Source of the DNA: Bacteroidota bacterium
GTDB taxonomy: Bacteria; Bacteroidota; Bacteroidia; Chitinophagales; Chitinophagaceae
Length of the DNA stretch: 64,000 nt
NCBI GenBank assembly: GCA_018267965.1
Contig: JAFDXK010000001.1
Span: 124,001-188,000 of the forward strand
Direction: 5' to 3'
Part shown: piece after piece, positions 1 through 8,266 of the stretch
Position numbering within the stretch: position 1 is the first letter of the stretch
How the letters are laid out: each line of letters opens with the position of its first letter
Program-made: the position numbers and the translations under genes
The notes under the pieces: generated by a model
Told to the model about the DNA's origin: nothing
Seen by the model: only the letters and a program-made list of their open reading frames with translations
Database searches by the model: none

Positions 1-21
1 TAAACAATTAAATAAACAGAT

Positions 22-1230
22 ATGGCAAAGCGTGGAAAGACCGCCTGGCTGGCGGTGGTGGGGTTGATAATGCCTTTTATAAGCCGTGCACAAGGTATAG
101 CCGATGAAATGAGAGGGATGCACGGTGTATTGGAACAATTGTATGATGAGATGATGCCTTTGTGCAGCCAGTTGATCGGCGTAGGCCAGGGATTGGCGGG
201 ATTTGCGGCAATGTGGTATATCGCATCAAGGGTATGGGGACATTTATCAAGAGCGGAACCTATTGATTTTTATCCGCTGTTCCGTCCTTTCGTTATTGGA
301 TTTTGCGTGATGATATTTCCCTCCGTTTTGGGATTGATCAATGGCGTGATGAAACCTACTGTGACAGCTACTGCTGCAATGGTGGAAAATTCAGATAAAG
401 CTATTTCGGTGCTTTTGCAAAAAAAGGAAGAAGCCATCAAGAAAACGGATGTGTGGCAAATGTATGTGGGAGAAAGCGGTAGCGGTGACAGGGACAAGTG
501 GTATAAATACACACACGATAATGAGGACCCTTCCGAAGAAGGTTTCTTTGAAGGCATCGGTAACGACATCAAGTTCGCCATGTCCAAAGCCTCTTACAAC
601 TTCCGCAATTCGGTAAAAGAATGGATGAGTGAAGTGCTTAGGGTTCTATTTGAAGCGGCATCCCTGTGTATTGATACGCTACGAACGTTCCAGTTAGTCG
701 TATTAGCGATACTTGGCCCTTTGGTATTTGGCATTGCAGTGTTTGACGGTTTTCAGCATACGCTTACTGTCTGGATAGCCCGTTATATTAACATCTTTCT
801 ATGGTTACCTGTCGCCAACATCTTCGGAAGTATTATAGGGAAGATACAGGAGAAAATGCTGGAGCTGGATATATCACAGGTACAGGATTACGGCGACACA
901 TTTTTCAGTAGAACCGATGTGGCTTATCTGGTCTTCATGATAATCGGCATAGTCGGATACTTTACTGTTCCCTCCGTAGCGAATTACATTGTTCATGCCG
1001 GTGGTGGTGGTGCATTAGGTCACAAAGTCACAAGCATTTTCGGTAGTTCTTCCAGAACAGTAGTCAATACAGCATCAGCCGGTGCAGGCATGGCCGTAGA
1101 TGCTATGGGCAGCGCGGCTAACCGTATGTCGCAAAGCATGGCCAGTAGCGGCAATTCCAATCCCTATTTCGGTGATGGCAGTAGTGGCAAATCTGGCTAT
1201 ATGAACGACAAGCTAAAAGGCAATTCATAA
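22..1230 (+). CDS. traJ: Conjugative transposon protein TraJ
   Basis: This 402-residue polytopic membrane protein matches the TraJ family of Bacteroides-type conjugative elements, an inner-membrane part of the mating-pair channel that is usually compared with VirB6. An N-terminal hydrophobic stretch (about residues 8-24) is followed by several long hydrophobic segments (about 50-70, 85-110, 215-240, 255-275 and 295-320). The Gly/Ser/Ala-rich tail looks cytoplasmic or disordered. The ATG at 22 is the first start in the window, and TraK follows after 18 bases, in the usual traJ-traK order. The assignment rests on hydropathy, length and gene order; I could not run a profile search. Confidence 0.88.
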   Translation: MAKRGKTAWLAVVGLIMPFISRAQGIADEMRGMHGVLEQLYDEMMPLCSQLIGVGQGLAGFAAMWYIASRVWGHLSRAEPIDFYPLFRPFVIGFCVMIFPSVLGLINGVMKPTVTATAAMVENSDKAISVLLQKKEEAIKKTDVWQMYVGESGSGDRDKWYKYTHDNEDPSEEGFFEGIGNDIKFAMSKASYNFRNSVKEWMSEVLRVLFEAASLCIDTLRTFQLVVLAILGPLVFGIAVFDGFQHTLTVWIARYINIFLWLPVANIFGSIIGKIQEKMLELDISQVQDYGDTFFSRTDVAYLVFMIIGIVGYFTVPSVANYIVHAGGGGALGHKVTSIFGSSSRTVVNTASAGAGMAVDAMGSAANRMSQSMASSGNSNPYFGDGSSGKSGYMNDKLKGNS

Positions 1231-1236
1231 TAATTC

Positions 1237-1244
1237 AAAGGAGG
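1237..1244 (+). promoter_or_regulatory. Strong Shine-Dalgarno before traK
   Basis: AAAGGAGG lies 4 bases before the traK ATG, a full complement to the 16S anti-Shine-Dalgarno core. Most Bacteroidota genes, including most in this window, lack such a site, so it stands out and supports the ATG at 1249. Confidence 0.7.
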
Positions 1245-1248
1245 ATAT

Positions 1249-1872
1249 ATGTTCAAGAAAATGAAAAATATTGATACAGCTTTCCGTCATATCAGGAGTT
1301 TTACCCTGGTAGTAATTATAGGCTGTGTACTGATATGCTGCTTTGCACTATACAAGAGTTTTAGCCTTGTATCGCAGATGCAAAGCAAAATATACATTCT
1401 TGCTAATGGCAAGGCACTGGAAGCCTACGCGTCCGAACGGAAAGATAATATACCTGTTGAGGCAAGGGATCACGTAACTACTTTCCATAAACTATTCTTT
1501 ACGCTTGACCCTGATGATAAAGCAATCACAGCAAGCATTACTAAAGCCTTGTATCTGGCAGACGGAAGTGCCAAAAGAGCCTACGATGATCTGAAGGAGA
1601 ACGGGTACTATGCAGGACTTATATCCGGCAACGTCAATCAAACCATTGTTGTGGATAGCGTGGCGGTAGATATCAATGATTACCCGTACAAATTCCGTTG
1701 CTATGCTACGCAAAGCATTATCCGACCAACCAGCATTACTACCCGTAGCCTGGTGACAGACGGTGCATTGCGGAATGTATCACGCAGTGACAATAATCCA
1801 CATGGTTTCCTTATCGAGCGATGGAGTACGATTGACAACAGGGATTTAAAAACAGTAAGCAGGCGACAATAA
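1249..1872 (+). CDS. traK: Conjugative transposon protein TraK
   Basis: This 207-residue protein has one membrane segment near the N-terminus (about residues 17-38) and a large soluble, presumably periplasmic domain. That layout and the length fit TraK of Bacteroides conjugative elements, which resembles VirB8-like assembly proteins. It sits between traJ and a traL-like gene, all on one strand with gaps of 11-18 bases, so it is part of one transfer operon. The ATG is supported by the strong Shine-Dalgarno directly upstream. Confidence 0.88.
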   Translation: MFKKMKNIDTAFRHIRSFTLVVIIGCVLICCFALYKSFSLVSQMQSKIYILANGKALEAYASERKDNIPVEARDHVTTFHKLFFTLDPDDKAITASITKALYLADGSAKRAYDDLKENGYYAGLISGNVNQTIVVDSVAVDINDYPYKFRCYATQSIIRPTSITTRSLVTDGALRNVSRSDNNPHGFLIERWSTIDNRDLKTVSRRQ

Positions 1873-1883
1873 AAATCAAGATC

Positions 1884-2366
1884 ATGAAACTATTTCCAAA
1901 AAGAAAAAAGGACGATGCTGAGTTAAGGCCCAATGCGCTTTCCAAAGGAATAAAAGCAGGCTATCAGCGAATACAGGGTGGCTGGGCAAGTTGGATGATG
2001 AGGCGAACAGAGAATTTCTCACGGCGTACATGGTTTGTACTGCTTATTCTTTTCGTTCTATGTACCGGCACATACAGCATATATCTGGGAGTAAGTGCTT
2101 TTACCGGAAAGAACACGAGTTCAATGACTATAACACCCATCAAAAAACCGAAGCACGTCACCGAAACCGGAGAAGCAAATGTTGAACCTGCGGAAGTGTC
2201 TGAGGCTGAATACAGCCGCATCAAAAGGTTCAGGGTGTATATGGATAGCTTGGCACGAAGTCCTGCGGGGAAAACTCTTTATGACAGCATAATCCACCAT
2301 CGTCCGGGGCTAATGGACAGTGTGCGGTTTATTGAAAATTATTATCAACAATTAAAACAGAAATAA
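1884..2366 (+). CDS. TraL-like conjugative element membrane protein
   Basis: This 160-residue protein has a basic N-terminus, one membrane segment at about residues 49-72, and a soluble tail. It occupies the TraL position between traK and traM, only 2 bases before the traM start. Its size and topology fit the small membrane protein found there in Bacteroides-type elements (TraL/DUF3989), but it is longer than the classical TraL. The C-terminal half has charged helices ending in YYQQLKQK. The identification is by position and topology, so it is less certain than its neighbours. Confidence 0.65.
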   Translation: MKLFPKRKKDDAELRPNALSKGIKAGYQRIQGGWASWMMRRTENFSRRTWFVLLILFVLCTGTYSIYLGVSAFTGKNTSSMTITPIKKPKHVTETGEANVEPAEVSEAEYSRIKRFRVYMDSLARSPAGKTLYDSIIHHRPGLMDSVRFIENYYQQLKQK

Positions 2367-2368
2367 AA

Positions 2369-3676
2369 ATGGAAAAGCAAGTAAAAACTCCGAAGGAGAT
2401 CAGGCAGCGCAGGTTCTTATTGGTATTACCACTTCTCGCATTGCCTTTTATGACCATGATTTTTTGGGCACTTGGCGGTGGCAAGGTTGAAAAGGTGGAA
2501 GCCCAGGCATCTGCGAAGAAGGGATTTAACATTAACCTGCCGGACGCCAATCTCAAAGAAGACAAGCCGATGGACAAAATGAGCTATTACAATCAGGCTC
2601 AACTGGATTCTATCAAATTTCAGGAAATGGTAAAAAATGATCCCAATTACAGGAATATTGGATTATCAGATACCGATGAATACCTGTCGAATGACGAAGA
2701 TACCTTTCAGCAGCCTGCCAGTCCCAAAGGTTTGAATACATCACTTCAGGGAAGCCGGGGACACAATGACCCCAATACTGATAAAATCTACCGCAAGCTG
2801 GCAGAACTGGATCGGGAGATGAACAAGCCAGTACCGACATCATCAGACAATGACGAGTATGATACGTACCAACCCGCTTCATCAAGAAACCGCAATAGTG
2901 CCACGATAAATTCTCCTGATGTGGAAAGGCTGGAACAAATGATGAACATGATGAATCAGTCTAATGGCGAAGATCCTGAATTGCAGCAATTGAATGGTAT
3001 GCTGGATAAGATATTGGACGTACAAAATCCCGAAAGAGTGCAGGAGCGACTAAGACAAACTTCTGAAGCAAACCGGGGACAAGTATTTGCGGTATCATCG
3101 AAAAAGAAAGACAATAGTATCACGCTGCTTGATATGGAGCATACATCAGGCAACACAACCAATGGCTTCTATTCACTTACCGGCGCGACAGCTATTGAAG
3201 ATTCGCAGAATGCTATACAGGCTGTTATTCACGAAACTCAAACTATCGTAGATGGCTCAACTGTCAAATTGAGATTGGTAAATGATGTTTTCATAAATGG
3301 CATTCGCATTCCGAAAGACAATTTCCTCTTTGGAATAGCCTCGCTGCGTGGTGAGAGATTAAGTATCAAGATTAACAGTGTACGTTTTGGTAATTCTTTA
3401 TTCCCGGTTGAATTATCGGTATATGACATGGATGGCCTGGACGGCATTTATATTCCCGGAGCGATTACAAGGGATGTTGCAAAGCAGTCGGCAGACCGTT
3501 CTATGCAAACAATTGGGCTAACCAGCCTTGATCCGTCGTGGGGCGCACAGGCAGCAAGCGCAGGTATTGAAGCTGCAAAAACGCTGTTCAGCCGAAAAGT
3601 AAAGCTAATCAAGGTAACTGTGAAGGCAGGGTATCAGGTGCTTCTGCGAGACGAAAAGCAAAAACAATCCAACTAA
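2369..3676 (+). CDS. traM: Conjugative transposon protein TraM
   Basis: This 435-residue protein has one N-terminal membrane helix (about residues 14-34, FLLVLPLLALPFMTMIFWAL), a long low-complexity Asn/Asp/Gln-rich stalk (about 50-230) and a folded C-terminal domain. That is the architecture of the TraM family, a VirB10-like envelope-spanning scaffold. The C-terminal domain has the family-like section around VNDVFINGIRIPKDNFLFG. It lies 2 bases after the traL-like gene and 28 bases before traN. Confidence 0.9.
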   Translation: MEKQVKTPKEIRQRRFLLVLPLLALPFMTMIFWALGGGKVEKVEAQASAKKGFNINLPDANLKEDKPMDKMSYYNQAQLDSIKFQEMVKNDPNYRNIGLSDTDEYLSNDEDTFQQPASPKGLNTSLQGSRGHNDPNTDKIYRKLAELDREMNKPVPTSSDNDEYDTYQPASSRNRNSATINSPDVERLEQMMNMMNQSNGEDPELQQLNGMLDKILDVQNPERVQERLRQTSEANRGQVFAVSSKKKDNSITLLDMEHTSGNTTNGFYSLTGATAIEDSQNAIQAVIHETQTIVDGSTVKLRLVNDVFINGIRIPKDNFLFGIASLRGERLSIKINSVRFGNSLFPVELSVYDMDGLDGIYIPGAITRDVAKQSADRSMQTIGLTSLDPSWGAQAASAGIEAAKTLFSRKVKLIKVTVKAGYQVLLRDEKQKQSN

Positions 3677-3704
3677 ATATTTCAATCACTTAAAATTCCA
3701 AAAG

Positions 3705-4547
3705 ATGAAAAAGATCAGTGTAGTAATGGCAATAGGAATTTTCCTGCTATTTACAATTTTCAAGGCTCAGGCCCAAACAAACACAACCTGGCAAACCAAA
3801 GCAATCGAAACGTATCATGTAACAGTTGCTTTCACCAAAACCACCAACATCATCTTCCCTTATGCTATCGTTAGCGTCGATATAGGAAGCAGGGATGTAC
3901 TGGCGCAAAAAGCGAAAGGTGTAGAAAACATTTTGCAGATAAAGGCTGCAAAGGACAGTTTTCCACAAACAAATATCAGCATCATTACGGCTGACGGCAA
4001 GCTCACGTCATTTCTCGTTGATTATGACAACCAACCGTCAGTGCTAAACCTGGCTCTCACAGGCGTAGGCAGGCAAAATACTATCTCCATTCCTTCAGAA
4101 AACATTAACCAGGAACAAATGGAGCATTTTGCTAAGATGGCTGCGGAGTCAAAAGCGAAGGCAAGAGGTATAAAAGATAAAACTTTCGGCATTCGCTTTA
4201 AGCTGAATGGAATCTTTATCCATGAGGACATAATGTTGCTTCGCTTCAATATTTCCAATCAAACCAATATCAACTATGATATTGATCAATTGAGGCTTTA
4301 TATCCGTGACCAGAAGAAATCCAAAAGGACAGCAACACAGGAAATTGAAATATTACCTGTACTTGTGCAGGATAATACCAGCAAGGTTGCAGGTCAGTCG
4401 GATAATACAATTGTGTTTGTTGTACCAAAGTTCACCATTCCTGATAAAAAATATCTCGCTGTGCAATTAATGGAGAAAAATGGCGGTCGGCATCTGGAGC
4501 TTCATGTGAAGAACAAGAAGATTATAAAGGCATTGCCGATTGATTAG
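3705..4547 (+). CDS. traN: Conjugative transposon protein TraN (DUF4138)
   Basis: This 280-residue protein has a clear signal peptide (residues 1-23, cleaved after QAQA) and a mature domain fitting TraN/DUF4138. The recognisable core is KTTNIIFPYAIVSVDIGSRD near residue 45. TraN is compared with VirB9-type outer-membrane complex proteins and acts with TraM. It is the last classical tra gene here. The genes that usually follow (traO, traP, traQ) are absent and accessory genes follow instead, so this element has a rearranged right side. Confidence 0.9.
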   Translation: MKKISVVMAIGIFLLFTIFKAQAQTNTTWQTKAIETYHVTVAFTKTTNIIFPYAIVSVDIGSRDVLAQKAKGVENILQIKAAKDSFPQTNISIITADGKLTSFLVDYDNQPSVLNLALTGVGRQNTISIPSENINQEQMEHFAKMAAESKAKARGIKDKTFGIRFKLNGIFIHEDIMLLRFNISNQTNINYDIDQLRLYIRDQKKSKRTATQEIEILPVLVQDNTSKVAGQSDNTIVFVVPKFTIPDKKYLAVQLMEKNGGRHLELHVKNKKIIKALPID

Positions 4548-4621
4548 CATTCGGCAATGAAGCCAATCATTTCATTCCCATTAAATCTCAATCAGCATCT
4601 ATTTCCTTTAAAAATTGAACT

Positions 4622-5779
4622 ATGAAAATCAGGAAAGACGATTATCAGGAAGTCCTTGAATACCTAACAAATAAACGTTGGGAAGGTGAAGAATTTGTAG
4701 CGTTTCTCAATGATGGCTTACCTGCCAGTAAAGAAGAACTATACACATTCTCTACGGAATATGATGCCAGGGAGTTCTGCTATGAAATGTCAACCGACAT
4801 AGACTTTTACAACTTCTTGTCAATACGGTCGGCGTACAGGACAATGCAGGAAGCTGCGGAAGATAGTAAGCTAATGATTGAAAGGGATGGCATCATTGAC
4901 GTTTCTCTGATGGTTGCTGTTCGATATGAAAGATTAGAAAGAGAACAATTAAATAACAATCAAAATTCAAAAGTCATGAATCAGAAAAATTTTGAATACC
5001 TGCGTGACCAAGTAAAGTACACGGGGTTTGGTGAAGGGTTGGAAAATGACCTGAAGCAAAAAATTCAGGAAGGGAACCCGGAATTTAAGTTGGCCTACGA
5101 AAACAAGTACGGCAACGATACAGTAAACGCAACATTGAATTTCAGCCAATCCAAGCAAAGCGATATGTACTTCTTTAATTCCTACCAGGTGAATGTACAG
5201 AAGGAAAACACTGCTGAAACAATGGATCAAACCTTCTACATCAATAAAGGCAACAACATTACCCTGAAAGAAGCCTATAACCTGATGGAAGGCAGGTCGG
5301 TCAACAAAGATCTCACCAACAAGGAAGGACAAGTGTACAATGCCTGGGTGCAGATGGACTTTAAACAAAGTGACGATAACGGGAACTTCAAGTTGAAGCA
5401 TTACCATCAAAACTATGGCTATGATCTGGAGGCTGTCTTGTCTAAGCATCCAATCAGAGAATTGAGCAATGAAGAATACAAGGCTAACCTGATGGATTCT
5501 CTCAAAAAGGGCAACCTGCAATCTGCAACGTTTCAGATCAACGGTGCAGACCATAAGCAATACGTAGAAGCAAACCCTCAATTCAAGACAATCAACATTT
5601 ATGATAGCAGTATGCAAAGGGTGGATAACCGGCAATCAAAAAAAGAACAGCAATCTGAAGGGGAAGGCCAGTCAGTTAAACAAGATGGTAAAAAGGAAAA
5701 GCAGACACCTGCTGAAGATGATGGCCCTGAGATGCCGAAGACATCTAACAAAAAGAAGAAAAGGCAAAGCATCAGCTAA
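4622..5779 (+). CDS. DUF3945-type mobile-element protein
   Basis: This 385-residue soluble protein has a short N-terminal domain (about 1-115), then the C-terminal domain seen in DUF3945 proteins of Bacteroidota mobile elements. Its landmarks are AYNLMEGRSVNK, WVQMDFKQSDDNGNFKLK, NYGYDLEAVLSKHPIREL and VEANPQFKTINIYDSSM. The function is unknown; the family is tied to conjugative elements. A paralogue at 6642-7694 shares every one of these landmarks. The last 50 residues are a Lys/Glu/Gln-rich, probably disordered tail. An overlapping reading frame on the other strand (4967-5635) is a shadow. Confidence 0.75.
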   Translation: MKIRKDDYQEVLEYLTNKRWEGEEFVAFLNDGLPASKEELYTFSTEYDAREFCYEMSTDIDFYNFLSIRSAYRTMQEAAEDSKLMIERDGIIDVSLMVAVRYERLEREQLNNNQNSKVMNQKNFEYLRDQVKYTGFGEGLENDLKQKIQEGNPEFKLAYENKYGNDTVNATLNFSQSKQSDMYFFNSYQVNVQKENTAETMDQTFYINKGNNITLKEAYNLMEGRSVNKDLTNKEGQVYNAWVQMDFKQSDDNGNFKLKHYHQNYGYDLEAVLSKHPIRELSNEEYKANLMDSLKKGNLQSATFQINGADHKQYVEANPQFKTINIYDSSMQRVDNRQSKKEQQSEGEGQSVKQDGKKEKQTPAEDDGPEMPKTSNKKKKRQSIS

Positions 5780-5865
5780 AAATTGGACAGACCAGCTTAC
5801 CATAAGTAGCCGTGATGTTGGATGTGTGAAAAGGGAAACTATTTATAACAAAAAAGCAAAGTCAA

Positions 5866-6615
5866 ATGAAAAGTCAAATAATAATGCTGTTAGTATTCAT
5901 CATCGGTATTTCAGCATGTAAAAAGGATAATAATGCAACAGTAACCGAGGAAGAAAATAAAACTGTGCTGCTACGATCAGGTGCAGGCGCAGTTATGCCA
6001 GATAATCCCAACAACGCCTATGACAGCATAGGTTATTGGCATAACGAGATCGTTGCGTATGTGCAGGAATGCAAACAGCCTAACAATGAGCCGGATGTAA
6101 AAGCATCAACACAATGTATCCTCCGTTTTTGCAGAGAGAACCAACGGCCTGAACCACCTCCATCGCTGTTTATTACAGTGGAGCAGACGGTACGGCAAAG
6201 TAATGAAAGCATTGAAAACCTTATTGCGAATTGTCCTTATGAAGAACCGGTAAAGGCTGCCCTGGATTCGCTGGTGCAATTGATAAAGCGACTTTCAGAC
6301 AACGAAAGTCCTTATCCGGTCATTAAAGCCACTATTATGGACTATGAGCGCAGGATAATGCAGAATGACATGCTTACTCCTGAGGGACGCGGTATTGCAC
6401 TTAAAGCCGCATCGGTAGCACGTTACTCCATTTATTATTGGATAGACACGCTCCCTCCTCCGGTTCCAGTGGCAGCTTTTAAGTTTAAGAACATCGTGAA
6501 ATGGATTGCTGCGGTAACAAGTGATATAGGCGGTGCTATTGTGAGCGGCAATGTGGAGTATGCTGCCGATTGCAGCACCTATGCTTATGATTTGGTGACT
6601 TACAGTATGCCTTAA
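5866..6615 (+). CDS. ICE-encoded lipoprotein with NPNNAYDSIGYWHN motif
   Basis: This 249-residue protein has a signal peptide with lipobox ISAC (Cys18), so it should be a lipidated surface or periplasmic protein. After a short linker it has the motif NPNNAYDSIGYWHNE; I have seen similar N-P-Y-D-x-I/V-G-x-x-H-N motifs in uncharacterised Bacteroidota proteins, but I cannot give a function. The rest is mostly helical, with paired Cys residues (QECK, TQCILRFCREN, ANCPYEE) and an Ala/Gly-rich C-terminal helix. It lies between two DUF3945 paralogues within the ICE, so it is probably cargo or a surface-exclusion-like factor (inference only). Confidence 0.6.
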   Translation: MKSQIIMLLVFIIGISACKKDNNATVTEEENKTVLLRSGAGAVMPDNPNNAYDSIGYWHNEIVAYVQECKQPNNEPDVKASTQCILRFCRENQRPEPPPSLFITVEQTVRQSNESIENLIANCPYEEPVKAALDSLVQLIKRLSDNESPYPVIKATIMDYERRIMQNDMLTPEGRGIALKAASVARYSIYYWIDTLPPPVPVAAFKFKNIVKWIAAVTSDIGGAIVSGNVEYAADCSTYAYDLVTYSMP

Positions 6616-6641
6616 TTGTGTACCCTTTAAAAAGTCAGGTT

Positions 6642-7694
6642 ATGAATAACAGCCTTGTGAACAGAGTGGAAGCGGAATTGAATCAATGGCGGTCAAGGGA
6701 AGAACGGTTTAGCAAACTATTCTCCTTTAACCTGTCATCGAACAGAGCATTGCTAAAAGAAAAGCTGGATTACTATGAACGTATAGCGGCAAAGTACAAA
6801 GGCACGCAGGATCTGGACGAACGGTTTGCGCTTAGGATGTTGCGGCAGGAACGCAGCCGCATGGAGAAGCAGCTTTACCCTAACCTGCTAATAAGGCTGT
6901 TGCGACGGTTATTGATAACACCCGTAAAGGAACAAATTGTGATTAGGCAGGATAACAGGAAGACAGAACAAAACAGCCAGGCACTGCACCAACAGGTGCA
7001 GCGCACTGGCTTTCCTGACCTTTCGGCAAAAATTAATGAACAGATAAGGCAGGGACAGCAACAGTTTTCCATTCCGGTTTCCTATTACCTCAACGATAAG
7101 GAAAGAGTAGATCACCAGCTATCATTTGTAAAAGACCAATCCGGGCAATACCATTTTGAAGGGTATAAAACGGCCTTGTATAATGAAGCAAAACCGGATG
7201 AAAAACGCCAGCAATACTTTAGTATGCGTCACGAGCATAATCTCAATACTTCGGAAGCCTATAACCTAATGTCTGGCCGGTGTATTCAGAACGGCGGAAC
7301 CTGGTTACAGCTCGACCTTAACGATAAGGACCAGCATGGCAACTTTCGTATCAAGCAATTTCATTCCGATTACGGATATGATCTTGATAAGGTACTACAA
7401 CAGCTTCCTTTGAGGGAGCTAACGAATACAGCCGAAACGGAAAAACTGAAAGAGGCTTTAAAGAATGGCGAAAAGATTTCTGTGAGTTTTATAAAGGATG
7501 GCAATGAACAACGCTTTTACATTGAAGCAAATCCACAGTTTAAATCAGTCAATATTTATGACGAGCATTCCAGAAAGATAACCCTACACACGGCATTAGG
7601 TAATAAGACAATGGATGCCATGAAGGTAACCCACAAGGTGAATGAACAGCAACAGCAGCAACATTCTAAAAAGAACGGTCTCAAAGTAGGTTAA
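6642..7694 (+). CDS. DUF3945-type mobile-element protein (paralogue)
   Basis: This 350-residue protein is the paralogue of the gene at 4622-5779. It has its own N-terminal region, Arg/Glu-rich and helical (residues about 1-100), then the same C-terminal domain with AYNLMSGRCIQNGG, WLQLDLNDKDQHGNFRIK, DYGYDLDKVLQQLPLREL and IEANPQFKSVNIYDEHS. I chose the ATG at 6642 over an upstream in-frame GTG at 6618 because the GTG start would lie almost on the stop of the preceding gene and adds 8 residues unlike the family. The function is unknown. Confidence 0.72.
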   Translation: MNNSLVNRVEAELNQWRSREERFSKLFSFNLSSNRALLKEKLDYYERIAAKYKGTQDLDERFALRMLRQERSRMEKQLYPNLLIRLLRRLLITPVKEQIVIRQDNRKTEQNSQALHQQVQRTGFPDLSAKINEQIRQGQQQFSIPVSYYLNDKERVDHQLSFVKDQSGQYHFEGYKTALYNEAKPDEKRQQYFSMRHEHNLNTSEAYNLMSGRCIQNGGTWLQLDLNDKDQHGNFRIKQFHSDYGYDLDKVLQQLPLRELTNTAETEKLKEALKNGEKISVSFIKDGNEQRFYIEANPQFKSVNIYDEHSRKITLHTALGNKTMDAMKVTHKVNEQQQQQHSKKNGLKVG

Positions 7695-7707
7695 AAAGAT
7701 ATGGGCA

Positions 7708-8001
7708 ATGGACAGGTTAAGTTACTTATCGGATTTTTTTGAAGCCATAGGAACTGATCCACGCATCAGCATTACCCATATTGGAGTATATGCAGCCCTG
7801 TTACAATACCGGATGCAAAAAGGTTTCACTAATCCGATACAGGTATTTAGCCATGAGATTATGAACATTGCGAAATTATCATCGGCTATAACCTACCATA
7901 AATGCGTGAAAGAATTAAGCAGTTATGGATACATCAGGTATGAACCTTCATTTAATCGTACAAAAGGCAGCAAGATTTACTTTGCCGAAAGAAGCGATTG
8001 A
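7708..8001 (+). CDS. Small winged-helix-like mobile-element protein
   Basis: This 97-residue basic protein starts MDRLSYLSDFFEAIGTDPRI and ends with a hairpin-like GYIRYEPSFNRTKGSKIYF. The helical middle (HEIMNIAKLSSAITYHKCVKELSSYGYI) reads like a winged helix with a recognition helix and wing, the layout of small DNA-binding regulators. Similar proteins are common next to recombinases in Bacteroidota elements (from memory, not checked). It follows the DUF3945 gene by 13 bases and may regulate transfer or excision. Confidence 0.6.
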   Translation: MDRLSYLSDFFEAIGTDPRISITHIGVYAALLQYRMQKGFTNPIQVFSHEIMNIAKLSSAITYHKCVKELSSYGYIRYEPSFNRTKGSKIYFAERSD

Positions 8002-8024
8002 AACTTAGCGTTTAATAATAATCT

Positions 8025-8041
8025 AAGCCCGTGATGGGCTT
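8025..8041 (+). terminator. Short GC hairpin after the winged-helix gene
   Basis: AAGCCC and GGGCTT form a 6-bp stem with a 5-base loop, 24 bases after the previous stop. The run of T after it is weak, so it may be a weak terminator or a leader hairpin for the next gene. Confidence 0.4.
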
Positions 8042-8066
8042 TCGTTATCTAAAAGGGAGGTGTGAG

Positions 8067-8261
8067 ATGGAAGATGAAGTGTTGATAAGAATAACTCCTG
8101 ACAAGGCGATAGAACTATTACAGAAAGATGGCATTTACGTCAATATGGAAGAAGCTCAGATTATACTTGACTTCTTGTACAGCATGGCAAATATCGTCGT
8201 GGAGCAGTATGTCAGCAGTAGGCAATCTGATGCCATAACCGCAACAAATGACAATAAATAG
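8067..8261 (+). CDS. Small helical protein upstream of recombinase
   Basis: This 64-residue acidic, helical protein (MEDEVLIRITPDKAIELLQ...) has no signal peptide or membrane segment. I chose the ATG at 8067 because a strong purine-rich ribosome site (AAAGGGAGG, 8053-8061) lies 5 bases before it; an upstream in-frame start would begin inside the hairpin region. It ends 5 bases before the first serine recombinase, so the two are co-transcribed. That suggests a recombination directionality or regulatory role, but nothing in the protein itself proves this. Confidence 0.6.
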   Translation: MEDEVLIRITPDKAIELLQKDGIYVNMEEAQIILDFLYSMANIVVEQYVSSRQSDAITATNDNK

Positions 8262-8266
8262 CAGCT

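Noticed and set aside
4967-5635. Long minus-strand open frame (222 codons)
   Set aside because: It is fully inside the DUF3945 gene on the other strand, has no signal or domain, and its composition follows from the codons opposite.
5601-5921. Plus-strand frame of 106 codons bridging two ICE genes
   Set aside because: It overlaps the end of one real gene and the start of the next in another frame; basic low-complexity content only.
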